A stretch of DNA of 64,000 nt from an uncultured Prevotella sp. (lineage in GTDB: Bacteria; Bacteroidota; Bacteroidia; Bacteroidales; Bacteroidaceae), in contig CAMKRS010000009.1 of NCBI GenBank assembly GCA_946415245.1, forward strand, positions 1-64,000, written 5' to 3'. The first letter of the stretch is position 1. Every line of letters begins with the position of its first letter. The position numbers and the translations under genes are program-made. The notes below the pieces were generated by a model. It did not search any database and had not been told where the DNA came from. It worked only from the letters and a program-made list of their open reading frames with translations. Positions 27,858-37,065 of this stretch are shown here, one piece after another.

Positions 27858-30350
27858 ATGAAGCAGCATATTACATATCGCATCGTCACGAAGGTAAAGG
27901 CGGCAGCCCTTTTACCCTTATACCTTTTTACCCTTCTATTTTTATCTTCCTGTTCGCTCACGAAGAACATCCCTGAAGACGACCAGTTGTTCAGAGGTCT
28001 AAAAGAGATTGTCTATATCGATGAACAGGACGGCAATCAGCCCGAGAGCAAAGTACTTGAAGACCAGAAGGAAACGATGAAGGAAGAGGTAGAGGCCGCT
28101 CTAGCGACCATCCCCAACGGTTCACTCTTCTTCAGCAGCTATTACGCAGCTCCCTGGTCGTGGCGACTTTGGGTCTATAACACATTCGGCTCGAAGAACT
28201 CCACTTTTGCCAAGTGGATGACCAAATCATTCGGCAAGCCTCCCGTGCTGATGAGTCAGGTGAATCCCGCCCTGCGTGCCTCTGTAGCCACATCGGTGCT
28301 TCGCAACAACGGCTATTTCCGTGGGGAAGTGACCTACGAGCCCGTGCCCATGAAGAATCCCAAGAAGAGCAAACTCCGTTATACCGTCAGACTCGATTCG
28401 CTCTTCACCGTCGACTCACTGGCCTATATCGGCTTCACCGATTCGTTGCAGCAGCTCATCGACTCCACCAGTAAGGAGACACTCATCCCCAAGGGCAATC
28501 CCTTCAGTGTCGCTGCCCTCGACGGCGAGCGCAACCGCATCAGCACCCTCTTCCGCAACAATGGCTATTATTATTTCACGCCGAACTATACCACCTATTT
28601 CGCTGATACCCTTGCTATGCCCAATAAGACGCAGCTGCGATTGCAGATGGTTGACGGACTCTCTGAGGAAGTGCTGAAGAAGTGGTATATCGGCCATATC
28701 GACGTGCAATTCCGCAAGACGGCCCGTGAGACACTCAACGATTCTATCCAGCGTCGACACCTCACGATCCATTACAATGGTAAGAGCTCGCCCATCAGTC
28801 CACGTACCATTCTAAAAGACCTCAGATTGAGGCCACGCCAACCGTTCAGTCTGCAGAACTACCAGGAGAGTGCCAGCAAGATCAATGCCACAGGTGTATT
28901 CAGTTCCACCGATTTCCTCTTTACGCCTCGTGCAGGGACAGACTCCCTCGATCTCACGCTGAACTGCGTGTTCGACAAGCCCTATGACTTTTATTTCGGC
29001 TTGGATGTCATCGGCCGTACCATTGGCCGCTGGGGACCTCAGGTAAAAATCGGTTTCACTAAGCGTAATGCCTTCAAGGGAGGTGAGAAACTCGATATCA
29101 GTCTGCACGGTTCCAACGAGTGGCAGAAGGGAGCTGGTTCAGACATGAATACTTTCCAATATGGTGCCGAGGCCTCGCTCGAGTTCCCACGCATCATTGC
29201 CCCCTTCTACAACAGCGATCGTATCCGTAGGGATAAAGACGGACGCCCCAAACCCCGCCGTTTCTATGCAGCGCCCACCACGTTTGCCAAAGTCACCACC
29301 GACATCATACGACGTCCTGAGTATTATAAGATGCACATCGTCTCAGGCGAATGGACCTATCGCTGGCAGACCTCTGCTAACAGCCGTCATGAGTTCTCGC
29401 CCATAACGCTTAGCTATCAGTTCAAGAACAGCGTCACTGATAAATTCCTGGAATTGCAAGATAGCAACTATTATATCATAGGGATGATGGAAGACAGGTT
29501 CATCCCCAAGATGCGATACACCTATACGTACACCAGTCCTTCTAGCTACCGTAATCCTATCCGTTGGGAAACGACCGTCGAAGAGGCCGGCAATCTTGTA
29601 TCACTCTACCACCGATTGGGCGGACACAGCTTCAACGAAAAGAATAAGACACTCTTCAAGACGCCTTATTCCCAGTTCGTGCGTGTGGAAACCGACTTTA
29701 CCAAGACCTGGAGCGTGGGCACCTACTCTTCGCTTGTGGGACATGTCAATGCGGGTGTCCTTTTCAGTTACGGCAACAGTGCTGAGTCACCCTTCACCGA
29801 GATGTTCTATGCTGGTGGAGCCAATAGCATCCGAGCCTTCCCTGTACGCGAGGTTGGTCCTGGACAATTCACGATGGCTGGACAACGTAACCGTCAGATG
29901 TCTTATCTGCTTCGCAACGGCGACCTCAAATTCATAGCCAACCTCGAATACCGCCAGCCCCTCTTCGGTAATCTGCATGGAGCGGCATTCATCGATATCG
30001 GAAACACCTGGCGTTTGAGAGATCCGGATTACAGTGATTTAGAGGCAGCAGCAGTTGAAATGTATGATGTAGATCCTGAAAAGGCAAATGAGTTGGAAAA
30101 TGAAATAAATGATGTTGCCAATTGGATCCATCTGATGAAATACGAGCCGTCACGGTTCTTCGAGGATATTGCCGTTGGAGCGGGTATCGGCCTGCGCTAC
30201 GATTTGGGGTTCCTCGTTATCCGTCTGGACTGGGGATTTGTCCTGCACAATCCTGAGCTGAACGTTTATAATGATCATCACGGCTATTTCAACTTCGGTA
30301 AGTTCAAGGACATGCAAACCCTTCATTTCGCCATCGGCTATCCGTTCTAA
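27858..30350 (+). CDS. tamL: TamL-type BamA/TamA family outer-membrane lipoprotein
   Basis: An 830-residue protein with a lipoprotein signal ending LFLSSC (Cys32), then POTRA-like domains (about 120-400) and a C-terminal Omp85 barrel (about 430-830) that ends in LHFAIGYPF. TamL is the lipidated TamA homologue of Bacteroidota, encoded beside tamB as here. The barrel has an FYAGGANSIRAFPVREVGPG segment, the Omp85 VRGF-like loop. Residues about 725-755 (DYSDLEAAAVEMYDVDPEKAN) are acidic with AT-rich codons unlike the flanking sequence. The signal peptide core (LPLYLFTLLFL) is built from a TTTTTACC-type repeat. Confidence 0.9.
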   Translation: MKQHITYRIVTKVKAAALLPLYLFTLLFLSSCSLTKNIPEDDQLFRGLKEIVYIDEQDGNQPESKVLEDQKETMKEEVEAALATIPNGSLFFSSYYAAPWSWRLWVYNTFGSKNSTFAKWMTKSFGKPPVLMSQVNPALRASVATSVLRNNGYFRGEVTYEPVPMKNPKKSKLRYTVRLDSLFTVDSLAYIGFTDSLQQLIDSTSKETLIPKGNPFSVAALDGERNRISTLFRNNGYYYFTPNYTTYFADTLAMPNKTQLRLQMVDGLSEEVLKKWYIGHIDVQFRKTARETLNDSIQRRHLTIHYNGKSSPISPRTILKDLRLRPRQPFSLQNYQESASKINATGVFSSTDFLFTPRAGTDSLDLTLNCVFDKPYDFYFGLDVIGRTIGRWGPQVKIGFTKRNAFKGGEKLDISLHGSNEWQKGAGSDMNTFQYGAEASLEFPRIIAPFYNSDRIRRDKDGRPKPRRFYAAPTTFAKVTTDIIRRPEYYKMHIVSGEWTYRWQTSANSRHEFSPITLSYQFKNSVTDKFLELQDSNYYIIGMMEDRFIPKMRYTYTYTSPSSYRNPIRWETTVEEAGNLVSLYHRLGGHSFNEKNKTLFKTPYSQFVRVETDFTKTWSVGTYSSLVGHVNAGVLFSYGNSAESPFTEMFYAGGANSIRAFPVREVGPGQFTMAGQRNRQMSYLLRNGDLKFIANLEYRQPLFGNLHGAAFIDIGNTWRLRDPDYSDLEAAAVEMYDVDPEKANELENEINDVANWIHLMKYEPSRFFEDIAVGAGIGLRYDLGFLVIRLDWGFVLHNPELNVYNDHHGYFNFGKFKDMQTLHFAIGYPF

Positions 30351-30439
30351 AGCGTGAACAGTGCATTGTGAATAGTTAATAAATGTAGAGCAACAGCAAA
30401 TTCTTCACTATTCATTTTTCACTATTCGCCAAAAATTCG

Positions 30440-30447
30440 TATCTTTG
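30440..30447 (+). promoter_or_regulatory. Promoter -7 box for nucleotidyltransferase gene
   Basis: TATCTTTG followed by CAGCC, 34 bases before ATG 30482. The gap 30351-30439 is filled with AGTGAATAGTG-type repeats in both orientations. Confidence 0.6.
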
Positions 30448-30481
30448 CAGCCAAATCAGTAAAAAAACAAATTATTTGCAT

Positions 30482-31423
30482 ATGAAACCTACTCTTTTTC
30501 TGCTTGCAGCAGGCATGGGAAGCCGCTACGGAGGCTTGAAACAACTCGATGGTCTGGGCCCCAACGGCGAAACCATCATGGACTACAGTATCTACGACGC
30601 CATCCAGGCTGGATTCGGCAAGATCGTATGGGTCATCCGTAAAGACTTCGAAGAACAATTCCGTACACAAATCCTTTCGAAATACGAGGGACATATCCCT
30701 TGCGAACTCTGTTTCCAGGGGCTTGATTCCCTGCCCGAAGGCTTCAGTGTGCCAGAAGGTCGTCAGAAACCTTGGGGTACCAATCATGCCGTACTGATGG
30801 GTAAGGACGTGATCAAGGAGCCCTTCTGTGTCATCAACTGCGACGATTTCTATAACCGTGATGCCTTCATGGTCATCGGCAAATTCCTCGCCAATCTTCC
30901 TGAGGGTGCCAAGAACCAGTATGCAATGGTAGGTTTCCGCGTGGGCAACACCCTGTCTGAGAACGGCACCGTAGCCCGCGGCATCTGCTCGAAAGATGCA
31001 CAGGAGCATCTGACCACCGTCGTAGAGCGTACGGAGATCGTACGCTGTGCTGCTGACGGTTCCAACGCTGGGGCTGCCAGTGAGCCCATCCGCTATAAAG
31101 ACGAACAGGGTCAGTGGGTCGTGGTCGACGACAACACCCCCGTTTCGATGAACATGTGGGGCTTCACTCCCGACTATTTCGAGTATTCTGAGGCCTATTT
31201 CAAGGAGTTCCTCAGCGACCCGAAGAATATGGAGAATCTCAAGGCAGAGTTCTTCATTCCTCTGATGGTCAACAAACTCATCGTCGAGAAGACTGCTACG
31301 GTAGAGGTGCTCGACACCACATCAAAATGGTTCGGCGTCACCTATGCTGCCGACCGTGAAGGCACAGTGGCACGCATCCAGCAGCTCGTAGATGAGGGCG
31401 TCTATCCGAACAAGCTGTTTTAA
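30482..31423 (+). CDS. Sugar-phosphate nucleotidyltransferase family protein
   Basis: A 313-residue protein starting at ATG 30482; the frame continues upstream from TTG 30476. The N-terminal LLAAGMGSRYGGLKQLD is the nucleotide-binding signature of sugar-1-phosphate nucleotidyltransferases, and CVINCDDFYNRDAF has the metal-binding Asp pair. The substrate is not clear; the C-terminus lacks the hexapeptide repeats of GlmU. It probably makes an NDP-sugar or related activated compound. The stop (TAA) directly abuts the next ATG, so it is coupled to the NrnA-like gene. Confidence 0.82.
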   Translation: MKPTLFLLAAGMGSRYGGLKQLDGLGPNGETIMDYSIYDAIQAGFGKIVWVIRKDFEEQFRTQILSKYEGHIPCELCFQGLDSLPEGFSVPEGRQKPWGTNHAVLMGKDVIKEPFCVINCDDFYNRDAFMVIGKFLANLPEGAKNQYAMVGFRVGNTLSENGTVARGICSKDAQEHLTTVVERTEIVRCAADGSNAGAASEPIRYKDEQGQWVVVDDNTPVSMNMWGFTPDYFEYSEAYFKEFLSDPKNMENLKAEFFIPLMVNKLIVEKTATVEVLDTTSKWFGVTYAADREGTVARIQQLVDEGVYPNKLF

Positions 31424-32461
31424 ATGAACATCGATATTCTCAATCCACAGGAGAGCAGTCGGCTCAATACTCTGATTGAAACCAGTCAGAACATCGTCGT
31501 CACCTGCCATCGCAGCCCTGACGGCGATGCTATCGGATCTTGTCTCGGATGGGCAGAATTCCTCCGTAGCAAGGGCAAGGAACCTACGGTCATCGTTCCC
31601 GACCAGTTTCCCGACTTTCTCCAGTGGTTGCCGAATACCGAGAAGATCATCCGCTACGACAAACATCGCGAACAGTGCGACCTGCTCCTGCAGATTGCCG
31701 ATCTCGTATTCTGTCTCGATTTCAACACGCCCAGTCGTGTCGATGAGATGGAGCCCGCCCTGCTCAGAACTCCTGGCGTGATTGTGCTCATCGACCATCA
31801 TCTCAACCCTGATGTGCCTGCTGAGCTCACCATCTCTCACCCTGAAGCCTGTAGCACCAGCGAAATCGTGTTTCGCATCGTGTGGCAGCTCGGAGAGTTC
31901 GAGAAACAGGGCAAACACTTCGCCATCCCCGTCTATTGTGGTATGATGACCGATACAGGCGGCTTCACCTTCGCATCTACGCGTCCGGAGATTTACTTTA
32001 TCATCTCCCAGCTGCTCACGAAACGCATCGACAAGGACCGCATCTATCGCAACGTCTACCACAACTACTCAGAGAATCGTCTGCGCCTGATGGGTTTTGT
32101 CATGTATGAGAAACTGGTCTATCTGCCTGAATACCACGCCTCGTTCTATACCATCTCCAAGGACGAACAGAAGCGTTTCAACTTCATCAAGGGTGATGCC
32201 GAGGGACTTGTCAACCTGCCCCAGCAGATCAAGGGGCTGAAACTCTCCATTTCCCTGCGTGAAGATACCGAGAAAGACAAGGTCATCTGGGTAAGCCTGC
32301 GCTCCGTCGACGACTTCCCCTGCAACGAGATGGCTGAGCAGTTCTATAACGGTGGTGGACACCTGAATGCCTCTGGCGGACGTCTGCAGTGTTCCCTAGA
32401 TGAGGCTGTCGATATTACCCGTAAGGCCATCGAAGCTTTCGGCGAAAAGCTGAAGCAGTGA
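31424..32461 (+). CDS. nrnA: DHH-family phosphoesterase, NrnA type
   Basis: A 345-residue protein with DHH motifs: HRSPDGDAIGS at residues 29-39, CLDFNTPSR near 98, IDHHLNPD near 126-133, and a C-terminal DHHA1 motif GGGHLNASGG. NrnA enzymes degrade nano-RNA and dephosphorylate pAp; some hydrolyse c-di-AMP-derived pApA. The start is directly after the preceding stop. The last residues (KLKQ) run into the AGTGAACAGTGAATAG repeat. Confidence 0.9.
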   Translation: MNIDILNPQESSRLNTLIETSQNIVVTCHRSPDGDAIGSCLGWAEFLRSKGKEPTVIVPDQFPDFLQWLPNTEKIIRYDKHREQCDLLLQIADLVFCLDFNTPSRVDEMEPALLRTPGVIVLIDHHLNPDVPAELTISHPEACSTSEIVFRIVWQLGEFEKQGKHFAIPVYCGMMTDTGGFTFASTRPEIYFIISQLLTKRIDKDRIYRNVYHNYSENRLRLMGFVMYEKLVYLPEYHASFYTISKDEQKRFNFIKGDAEGLVNLPQQIKGLKLSISLREDTEKDKVIWVSLRSVDDFPCNEMAEQFYNGGGHLNASGGRLQCSLDEAVDITRKAIEAFGEKLKQ

Positions 32462-32497
32462 ACAGTGAATAGTGAATAATGAATTGTGAATAGTGAT

Positions 32498-33124
32498 ATG
32501 AAGAAACTATTATTGATATGTCTGGCTGCCATAGCAGTTCTCTCCAGTTGCAACGACTATGAGACTTATGGCGACAAGAAGGAGAAGGAGCGCAACGCCA
32601 TCTCCAAGTTCATTTCAGACTCCAGTATTGTAGTCATCTCTGAAGACCAGTTCGTGCTTCAGGGCTACGTCACCAACCTCGACCGCAACGAGTTTGTCAA
32701 ACTCGACAAGAGCGGTGTCTATATGCAGATTGTCCGTCCTGGCTGTGGCGAGAAGCTTCAGGTTGGTGAGACTGCCAACGTCTGTTGCCGCTTTGAGGAG
32801 TTCAGTATTGAAGGTGATACCGTCACGCTCTTCAACAACATCTCCATTCTGTCGTACTATGTCGATGTGATGCGTGTTACCAACACTAGCGGCACCTATT
32901 CCGGTTCCTTCACAGCAGGTCTCATGCTCAAAGCCTATGGGTCGGCGTCCGTGCCTGCAGGCTGGCTTGTTCCCCTCGCCTATATCAAGATAGGCCGTCC
33001 ACAAGCCCTCACCGAAGAGAAGGCCAAAGTGCGTATCATCGTGCCTCACAGCCAGGGACACACCATCGCTGCACAAGATGTACTGCCCTTCTATTACGAA
33101 ATCACCTACGAGAAAGAAGCATAA
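32498..33124 (+). CDS. DUF4827 family lipoprotein
   Basis: A 208-residue protein starting at ATG 32498 (MKKLLLICLAAIAVLSSCNDY) with a lipobox Cys18. The upstream in-frame GTG at 32486 lies in a repeat and would break the signal peptide. The rest is beta-rich and resembles DUF4827, which may be FKBP-like (IRPGCGE... GETANVCCRF; YGSASVPAGWLVPLAYIKIG), the last motif like an FKBP-type isomerase. Probably a cell-envelope lipoprotein with unknown function. Confidence 0.8.
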   Translation: MKKLLLICLAAIAVLSSCNDYETYGDKKEKERNAISKFISDSSIVVISEDQFVLQGYVTNLDRNEFVKLDKSGVYMQIVRPGCGEKLQVGETANVCCRFEEFSIEGDTVTLFNNISILSYYVDVMRVTNTSGTYSGSFTAGLMLKAYGSASVPAGWLVPLAYIKIGRPQALTEEKAKVRIIVPHSQGHTIAAQDVLPFYYEITYEKEA

Positions 33125-33146
33125 CGATTTTTTGAAATAATATACA

Positions 33147-34556
33147 ATGACACTTATCAAATCCATTTCCGGCATCCGCGGCACAATCGGTGGACGTACC
33201 GGCGACACACTCAACCCTTTAGACATTGTTAAGTTTACCACCGCATATGCCACCTTCATGGCACGTAAGACCGGCCGCCACGGCAAGATTGTCGTAGGTC
33301 GCGACGGACGTATCTCTGGCCAGATGGTGAAGAATGTAGTGTGCGGCACCCTCATGGGCTGCGGCTGCGATGTGATCAACATCGGCTATGCCACTACCCC
33401 TACCACAGAGTTGGCCGTCCGCATGGCACAAGCTGATGGTGGTATCATTATCACCGCCTCACATAATCCCCGTCAGTGGAATGCCCTGAAACTGCTCAAT
33501 GGCGAGGGCGAATTCCTGACCGCAGCTGATGGAGCTGAAGTACTCGACATCGCTGCCCGCGAAGACTTCGAATATGCTGAAGTCGACCAGTTGGGCCAAT
33601 ATAGCGAAGATTTCTCTTTTGACCTCCGTCATATTGACAGTGTACTCCAATTGAAACTCGCTGATCTCAACGCCATCAAGAGCCGTAAGTTCCGCGTCTG
33701 TGTGGATACTATCAACAGTGTGGGAGGCATCATCCTGCCTAAACTCTTCGAGGCTCTCGAAGTGGAATACCATATACTCAACGGTGCCTGCACAGGCGAC
33801 TTCGCCCATAACCCCGAGCCATTGGAGAAGAATCTGCACGGCATCATGGACAAGATGCGTCAGGGCGGTTTCGATCTGGGCATCGTTGTCGACCCCGATG
33901 TTGACCGTCTGGCCTTTATCTGCGAAGACGGCACGATGTTTGGCGAGGAGTATACGCTGGTATCTGTGGCTGATTATGTTCTGAGAAATCTGAGTAATCA
34001 GAATACTCCGAGTACTCTGACCACTGTCAGCAACCTCTCCTCAACCCGCGCTCTGCGAGATATTACTGAGAAATATGGTGGCAAGTATTATGCTGCCGCT
34101 GTGGGCGAGGTCAATGTTACTACAAAGATGAAGGAAGTGGGAGCCGTCATCGGCGGCGAAGGCAATGGTGGCGTCATCTATCCCGAGAGCCACTACGGCC
34201 GTGATGCACTGGTTGGCATCGTGCTCTTCCTGTCGGCACTGGCACAGAAGGGGTGCACCGCCAGCGAACTGCGCAAAACCTTCCCCGACTATCAGATTGC
34301 GAAGAACCGCATCGACCTCACTCCAGAGACCGATGTAGACGCCATCCTCGTCAAGGTAAAGGAGATGTTCGCCAAGGACAACAGCGCCAAGGTCAACGAT
34401 ATCGATGGTGTGAAGATCGACTTTGCCGACCGCTGGGTACACCTTCGCAAATCGAATACAGAACCCATCATCCGCGTCTATAGCGAGGCGCCGACGATGG
34501 ATATGGCCGACGAACTAGGCAAGAAACTTATGCAAGTCGTCTATGACATGCAATAA
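33147..34556 (+). CDS. glmM: Phosphoglucosamine mutase
   Basis: A 469-residue alpha-D-phosphohexomutase. The active-site serine is in TASHNPRQWN near residue 108, the metal loop DPDVDRLAF near 250, sugar-binding GEGNGG near 336, and the phosphate loop RKSNTEPIIRVY near 434. It converts glucosamine-6-P to glucosamine-1-P for UDP-GlcNAc synthesis. An apparent insertion (SNQNTPSTLT, residues about 283-292) is encoded by a small CTGAGTAATCAGAATACTC-type repeat between LRN and TVSNLSSTRAL. Close relatives could act on mannose or glucose, but the overall fit is GlmM-like. Confidence 0.85.
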   Translation: MTLIKSISGIRGTIGGRTGDTLNPLDIVKFTTAYATFMARKTGRHGKIVVGRDGRISGQMVKNVVCGTLMGCGCDVINIGYATTPTTELAVRMAQADGGIIITASHNPRQWNALKLLNGEGEFLTAADGAEVLDIAAREDFEYAEVDQLGQYSEDFSFDLRHIDSVLQLKLADLNAIKSRKFRVCVDTINSVGGIILPKLFEALEVEYHILNGACTGDFAHNPEPLEKNLHGIMDKMRQGGFDLGIVVDPDVDRLAFICEDGTMFGEEYTLVSVADYVLRNLSNQNTPSTLTTVSNLSSTRALRDITEKYGGKYYAAAVGEVNVTTKMKEVGAVIGGEGNGGVIYPESHYGRDALVGIVLFLSALAQKGCTASELRKTFPDYQIAKNRIDLTPETDVDAILVKVKEMFAKDNSAKVNDIDGVKIDFADRWVHLRKSNTEPIIRVYSEAPTMDMADELGKKLMQVVYDMQ

Positions 34557-34560
34557 CAAT

Positions 34561-34589
34561 AAAGCCCGCTGGATTTCAGCGGGCTTTTT
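34561..34589. terminator. Bidirectional terminator between glmM and SulP gene
   Basis: AAAGCCCGCTG pairs with CAGCGGGCTTT, followed by TTG on the plus strand; the A-run serves the minus strand. It separates convergent genes. Confidence 0.8.
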
Positions 34590-34591
34590 GA

Positions 34592-36289
34592 TTATATCAA
34601 TTGTTTCGCGCGTTCGAGAGCAATGTTGATATGCGAACATATATTGTCTTCGCCCAGCATCGCATCAAAACCCGCTTTATGAAGCACGGCCTGAACCTTC
34701 TCGTTGACACCCGAGAGCACGACCTGGATGCCTTCCGCCTGTGACATCAGACAGAGATTCGTCAGGTTGTGGATACCCGTAGAATCCACGAAAGGCACTT
34801 TTCTCATACGGATGATGCGCACCTTCGGACGCTGATGGCGCAAGGCACCCATAATCTCTTCAAATTTATTTCCAGCACCGAAGAAATAAGGACCGTTGAT
34901 CTCATAGACCTCGACACCCTCCGGAATAGTCAGATGTTCTAGATTGCCCAGCTGGAAATCACTCTCCTCTTCCTCAGGATTGATTTCGTCGCTGATCACC
35001 TTAACATCGGTCGTCTCAGCCATACGACGCATAAAGAGCAGACATGCACAAATGAGTCCTACTTCGATCGCAATAGTCAAGTCGAAGATGACAGTCAGCA
35101 GGAAGGTTACCCAAAGCACAATGACATCGCTCTTGGGATTCTTCAAGATGCTGACAAACGAACGCCAGCCACTCATGTTATAGCTCACAATCACCAGTAC
35201 ACCAGCCAGACAAGCCATGGGGATATACTGTGCCAGCGGCATGAGGAACAGGAAGATCAGCAACAACACAGCAGCGTGGATAATACCTGCCACAGGTGTA
35301 CGGCCACCGTTGTTGATATTCGTCATCGTACGGGCGATGGCACCTGTAGCAGGAATACCGCCGAAGATGGGCGAAGCCAGATTGGCAAAACCCTGTGCGA
35401 TGAGTTCTGTGTTCGAGTTATGACGGTCACCGATGACACCGTCAGCTACCGTTGCCGACAACAACGATTCGATAGCACCCAAAATGGCAATGGTAAAGGC
35501 GGGCGCTACAAGGCCCTTGATCACATCCCACGTCAACTCAGGCACCTGGGCTCCAGGAAGTTGGTTGGAGATACTGAAACGGTCACCGATAGTCTCGACA
35601 CTCGTCACACCCATATACTGCTTGAGTAGCAGCACGCCGATAGTCATCACGATGATGGCAATCAACGAGCCCGGCAGTTTCTTCAGCACCTTATTATAAC
35701 GTGCAATCTTCGGCCAGAGGGCAATCACTGCCACCGAACCGATACCCACGGCCGCACTCCACCAATCGATCGTTGGGAATGAACCGATATAAGCAATCCA
35801 TTTCTCTACGAAATCGCTAGGCACAGAGGCCATCGTCAGTCCGAAGAGATCCTTGATCTGCGTGGTGAAGATGGTCAGCGCAATACCAGAGGTGAAGCCC
35901 ACCACGATAGGGTACGGGATATACTTGATAATAGTGCCCAAATGGAGCACGCCAAACATAATAAGGAAGACACCTGCCAGAAGCGTTGCGATGGTCAGAC
36001 CCTCGAAACCATACTGCTGGATGATGCCGTAAATAATAATAATGAATGCGCCTGTAGGACCACCGATTTGAACCTTGGAACCTCCAAAGACCGATACGAT
36101 CAGTCCGGCGACGATGGCGGTGATAATACCTTTCTCAGGCGTCACGCCAGAGGCGATACCGAAGGCGATGGCCAACGGCAATGCCACGATGCCGACAATA
36201 ATGCCGGCGAGCAAATCTGTCGTCAGCTGCTTCCGGTTGTAATTCTTCAACGTCGAAAACAGCTTTGGTTTGAACTCTAATGTTGTCAT
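34592..36289 (-). CDS. SulP family inorganic anion transporter with STAS domain
   Basis: A 565-residue protein with about 12 membrane segments and a C-terminal cytoplasmic STAS domain (residues about 440-560). The SulP core QIGGPTGAFIIIIYG and the STAS motif VPFVDSTGIHNL are visible. The family moves sulfate, bicarbonate, oxalate or chloride; the substrate here is unknown. The gene is alone behind a clear -7 box and converges with glmM. Confidence 0.92.
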   Translation of the reverse strand: MTTLEFKPKLFSTLKNYNRKQLTTDLLAGIIVGIVALPLAIAFGIASGVTPEKGIITAIVAGLIVSVFGGSKVQIGGPTGAFIIIIYGIIQQYGFEGLTIATLLAGVFLIMFGVLHLGTIIKYIPYPIVVGFTSGIALTIFTTQIKDLFGLTMASVPSDFVEKWIAYIGSFPTIDWWSAAVGIGSVAVIALWPKIARYNKVLKKLPGSLIAIIVMTIGVLLLKQYMGVTSVETIGDRFSISNQLPGAQVPELTWDVIKGLVAPAFTIAILGAIESLLSATVADGVIGDRHNSNTELIAQGFANLASPIFGGIPATGAIARTMTNINNGGRTPVAGIIHAAVLLLIFLFLMPLAQYIPMACLAGVLVIVSYNMSGWRSFVSILKNPKSDVIVLWVTFLLTVIFDLTIAIEVGLICACLLFMRRMAETTDVKVISDEINPEEEESDFQLGNLEHLTIPEGVEVYEINGPYFFGAGNKFEEIMGALRHQRPKVRIIRMRKVPFVDSTGIHNLTNLCLMSQAEGIQVVLSGVNEKVQAVLHKAGFDAMLGEDNICSHINIALERAKQLI

Positions 36290-36317
36290 CTACTGTTAAT
36301 TATCTTGAAAACAGCTG

Positions 36318-36325
36318 CAAAATTA
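36318..36325 (-). promoter_or_regulatory. SulP promoter -7 box
   Basis: The minus strand reads TAATTTTG followed by CAGC, 29 bases before the SulP ATG. Confidence 0.65.
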
Positions 36326-36377
36326 AGAAAAAAGTTAAAAAGCGCAAAAAATATGAACAAGTTATTTGAAAATAACC

Positions 36378-36385
36378 TAAATTTG
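36378..36385 (+). promoter_or_regulatory. Promoter -7 box for the lipoprotein gene
   Basis: TAAATTTG followed by TTGCCG gives a leader of about 80 bases before ATG 36471, purine-rich near the start (AAAGAAAGAATT). Confidence 0.55.
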
Positions 36386-36470
36386 TTGCCGAAAATCAAT
36401 TCCTCACTATGTGAGAACCAAATTTGAGAGAGAGAAAGTTTACATTATTAACTATTAAAAAGAAAGAATT

Positions 36471-37052
36471 ATGAAGAAAATCATGTTTGCTGTGATGGCA
36501 ATGTGTGCTATCGGTTTCACCGCATGTGGTAACAAGGCTCAGACTGCAGAAGCTCCTGCAGACGAAGTAGAGGCTGTAGTTTACAACGCTGAAGAAGAGG
36601 CTGCTGCTTCTATCAACCAGTTGACCGAGCAGATTGAGGCTCAGGATGCCAGCAAGTTCAATGAAGTGCTGACCGCTATCCAGGAGAAGATCAAGGACAT
36701 CATCGGTTCTGATCCCGCTGTGGCTAAGGAGTATGTGACCAAGATTCAGGACTTCCTGAAGGAGAATGCCGATAAGATCAAGGCTTTTGCTGGTGAGAAC
36801 GAGGCTGTACAGGCTGCTCTGGCTACGATTACCGCAGCTCCTGCTGAGACCGTTGTTGACGGACTGATGCAGGCACTGAATGGCGCCAAGGATGCTGCAG
36901 AAGGTGCTGTTGACACAGCTCAGGATGCTGCAGAGGGTGCTGCCGACGCTGTGAAGGATGCTGCTGAGAATGCCAAGGACGCTGCCAAGGAGAAGGCAGG
37001 CGAGGCTGTTGACGCTGCTGCCGATCAGGCCAAGAAAGCTCTGGGAATTTAA
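36471..37052 (+). CDS. Alanine-rich lipoprotein with 11-mer-like helical repeats
   Basis: A 193-residue protein with lipobox GFTAC (Cys19). The first half is an acidic helical segment. The C-terminal 55 residues are built from Ala/Lys/Asp/Glu units (DAAEGA, DAAENAKDAAKEKAGEA), like LEA/apolipoprotein-type amphipathic helices. It may bind membrane or shield the envelope under stress; this is inference. It has its own promoter and is 13 bases from the next gene. The codon use is highly biased, as in strongly expressed genes. Confidence 0.85.
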   Translation: MKKIMFAVMAMCAIGFTACGNKAQTAEAPADEVEAVVYNAEEEAAASINQLTEQIEAQDASKFNEVLTAIQEKIKDIIGSDPAVAKEYVTKIQDFLKENADKIKAFAGENEAVQAALATITAAPAETVVDGLMQALNGAKDAAEGAVDTAQDAAEGAADAVKDAAENAKDAAKEKAGEAVDAAADQAKKALGI

Positions 37053-37065
37053 TTCTTAAGAACGA

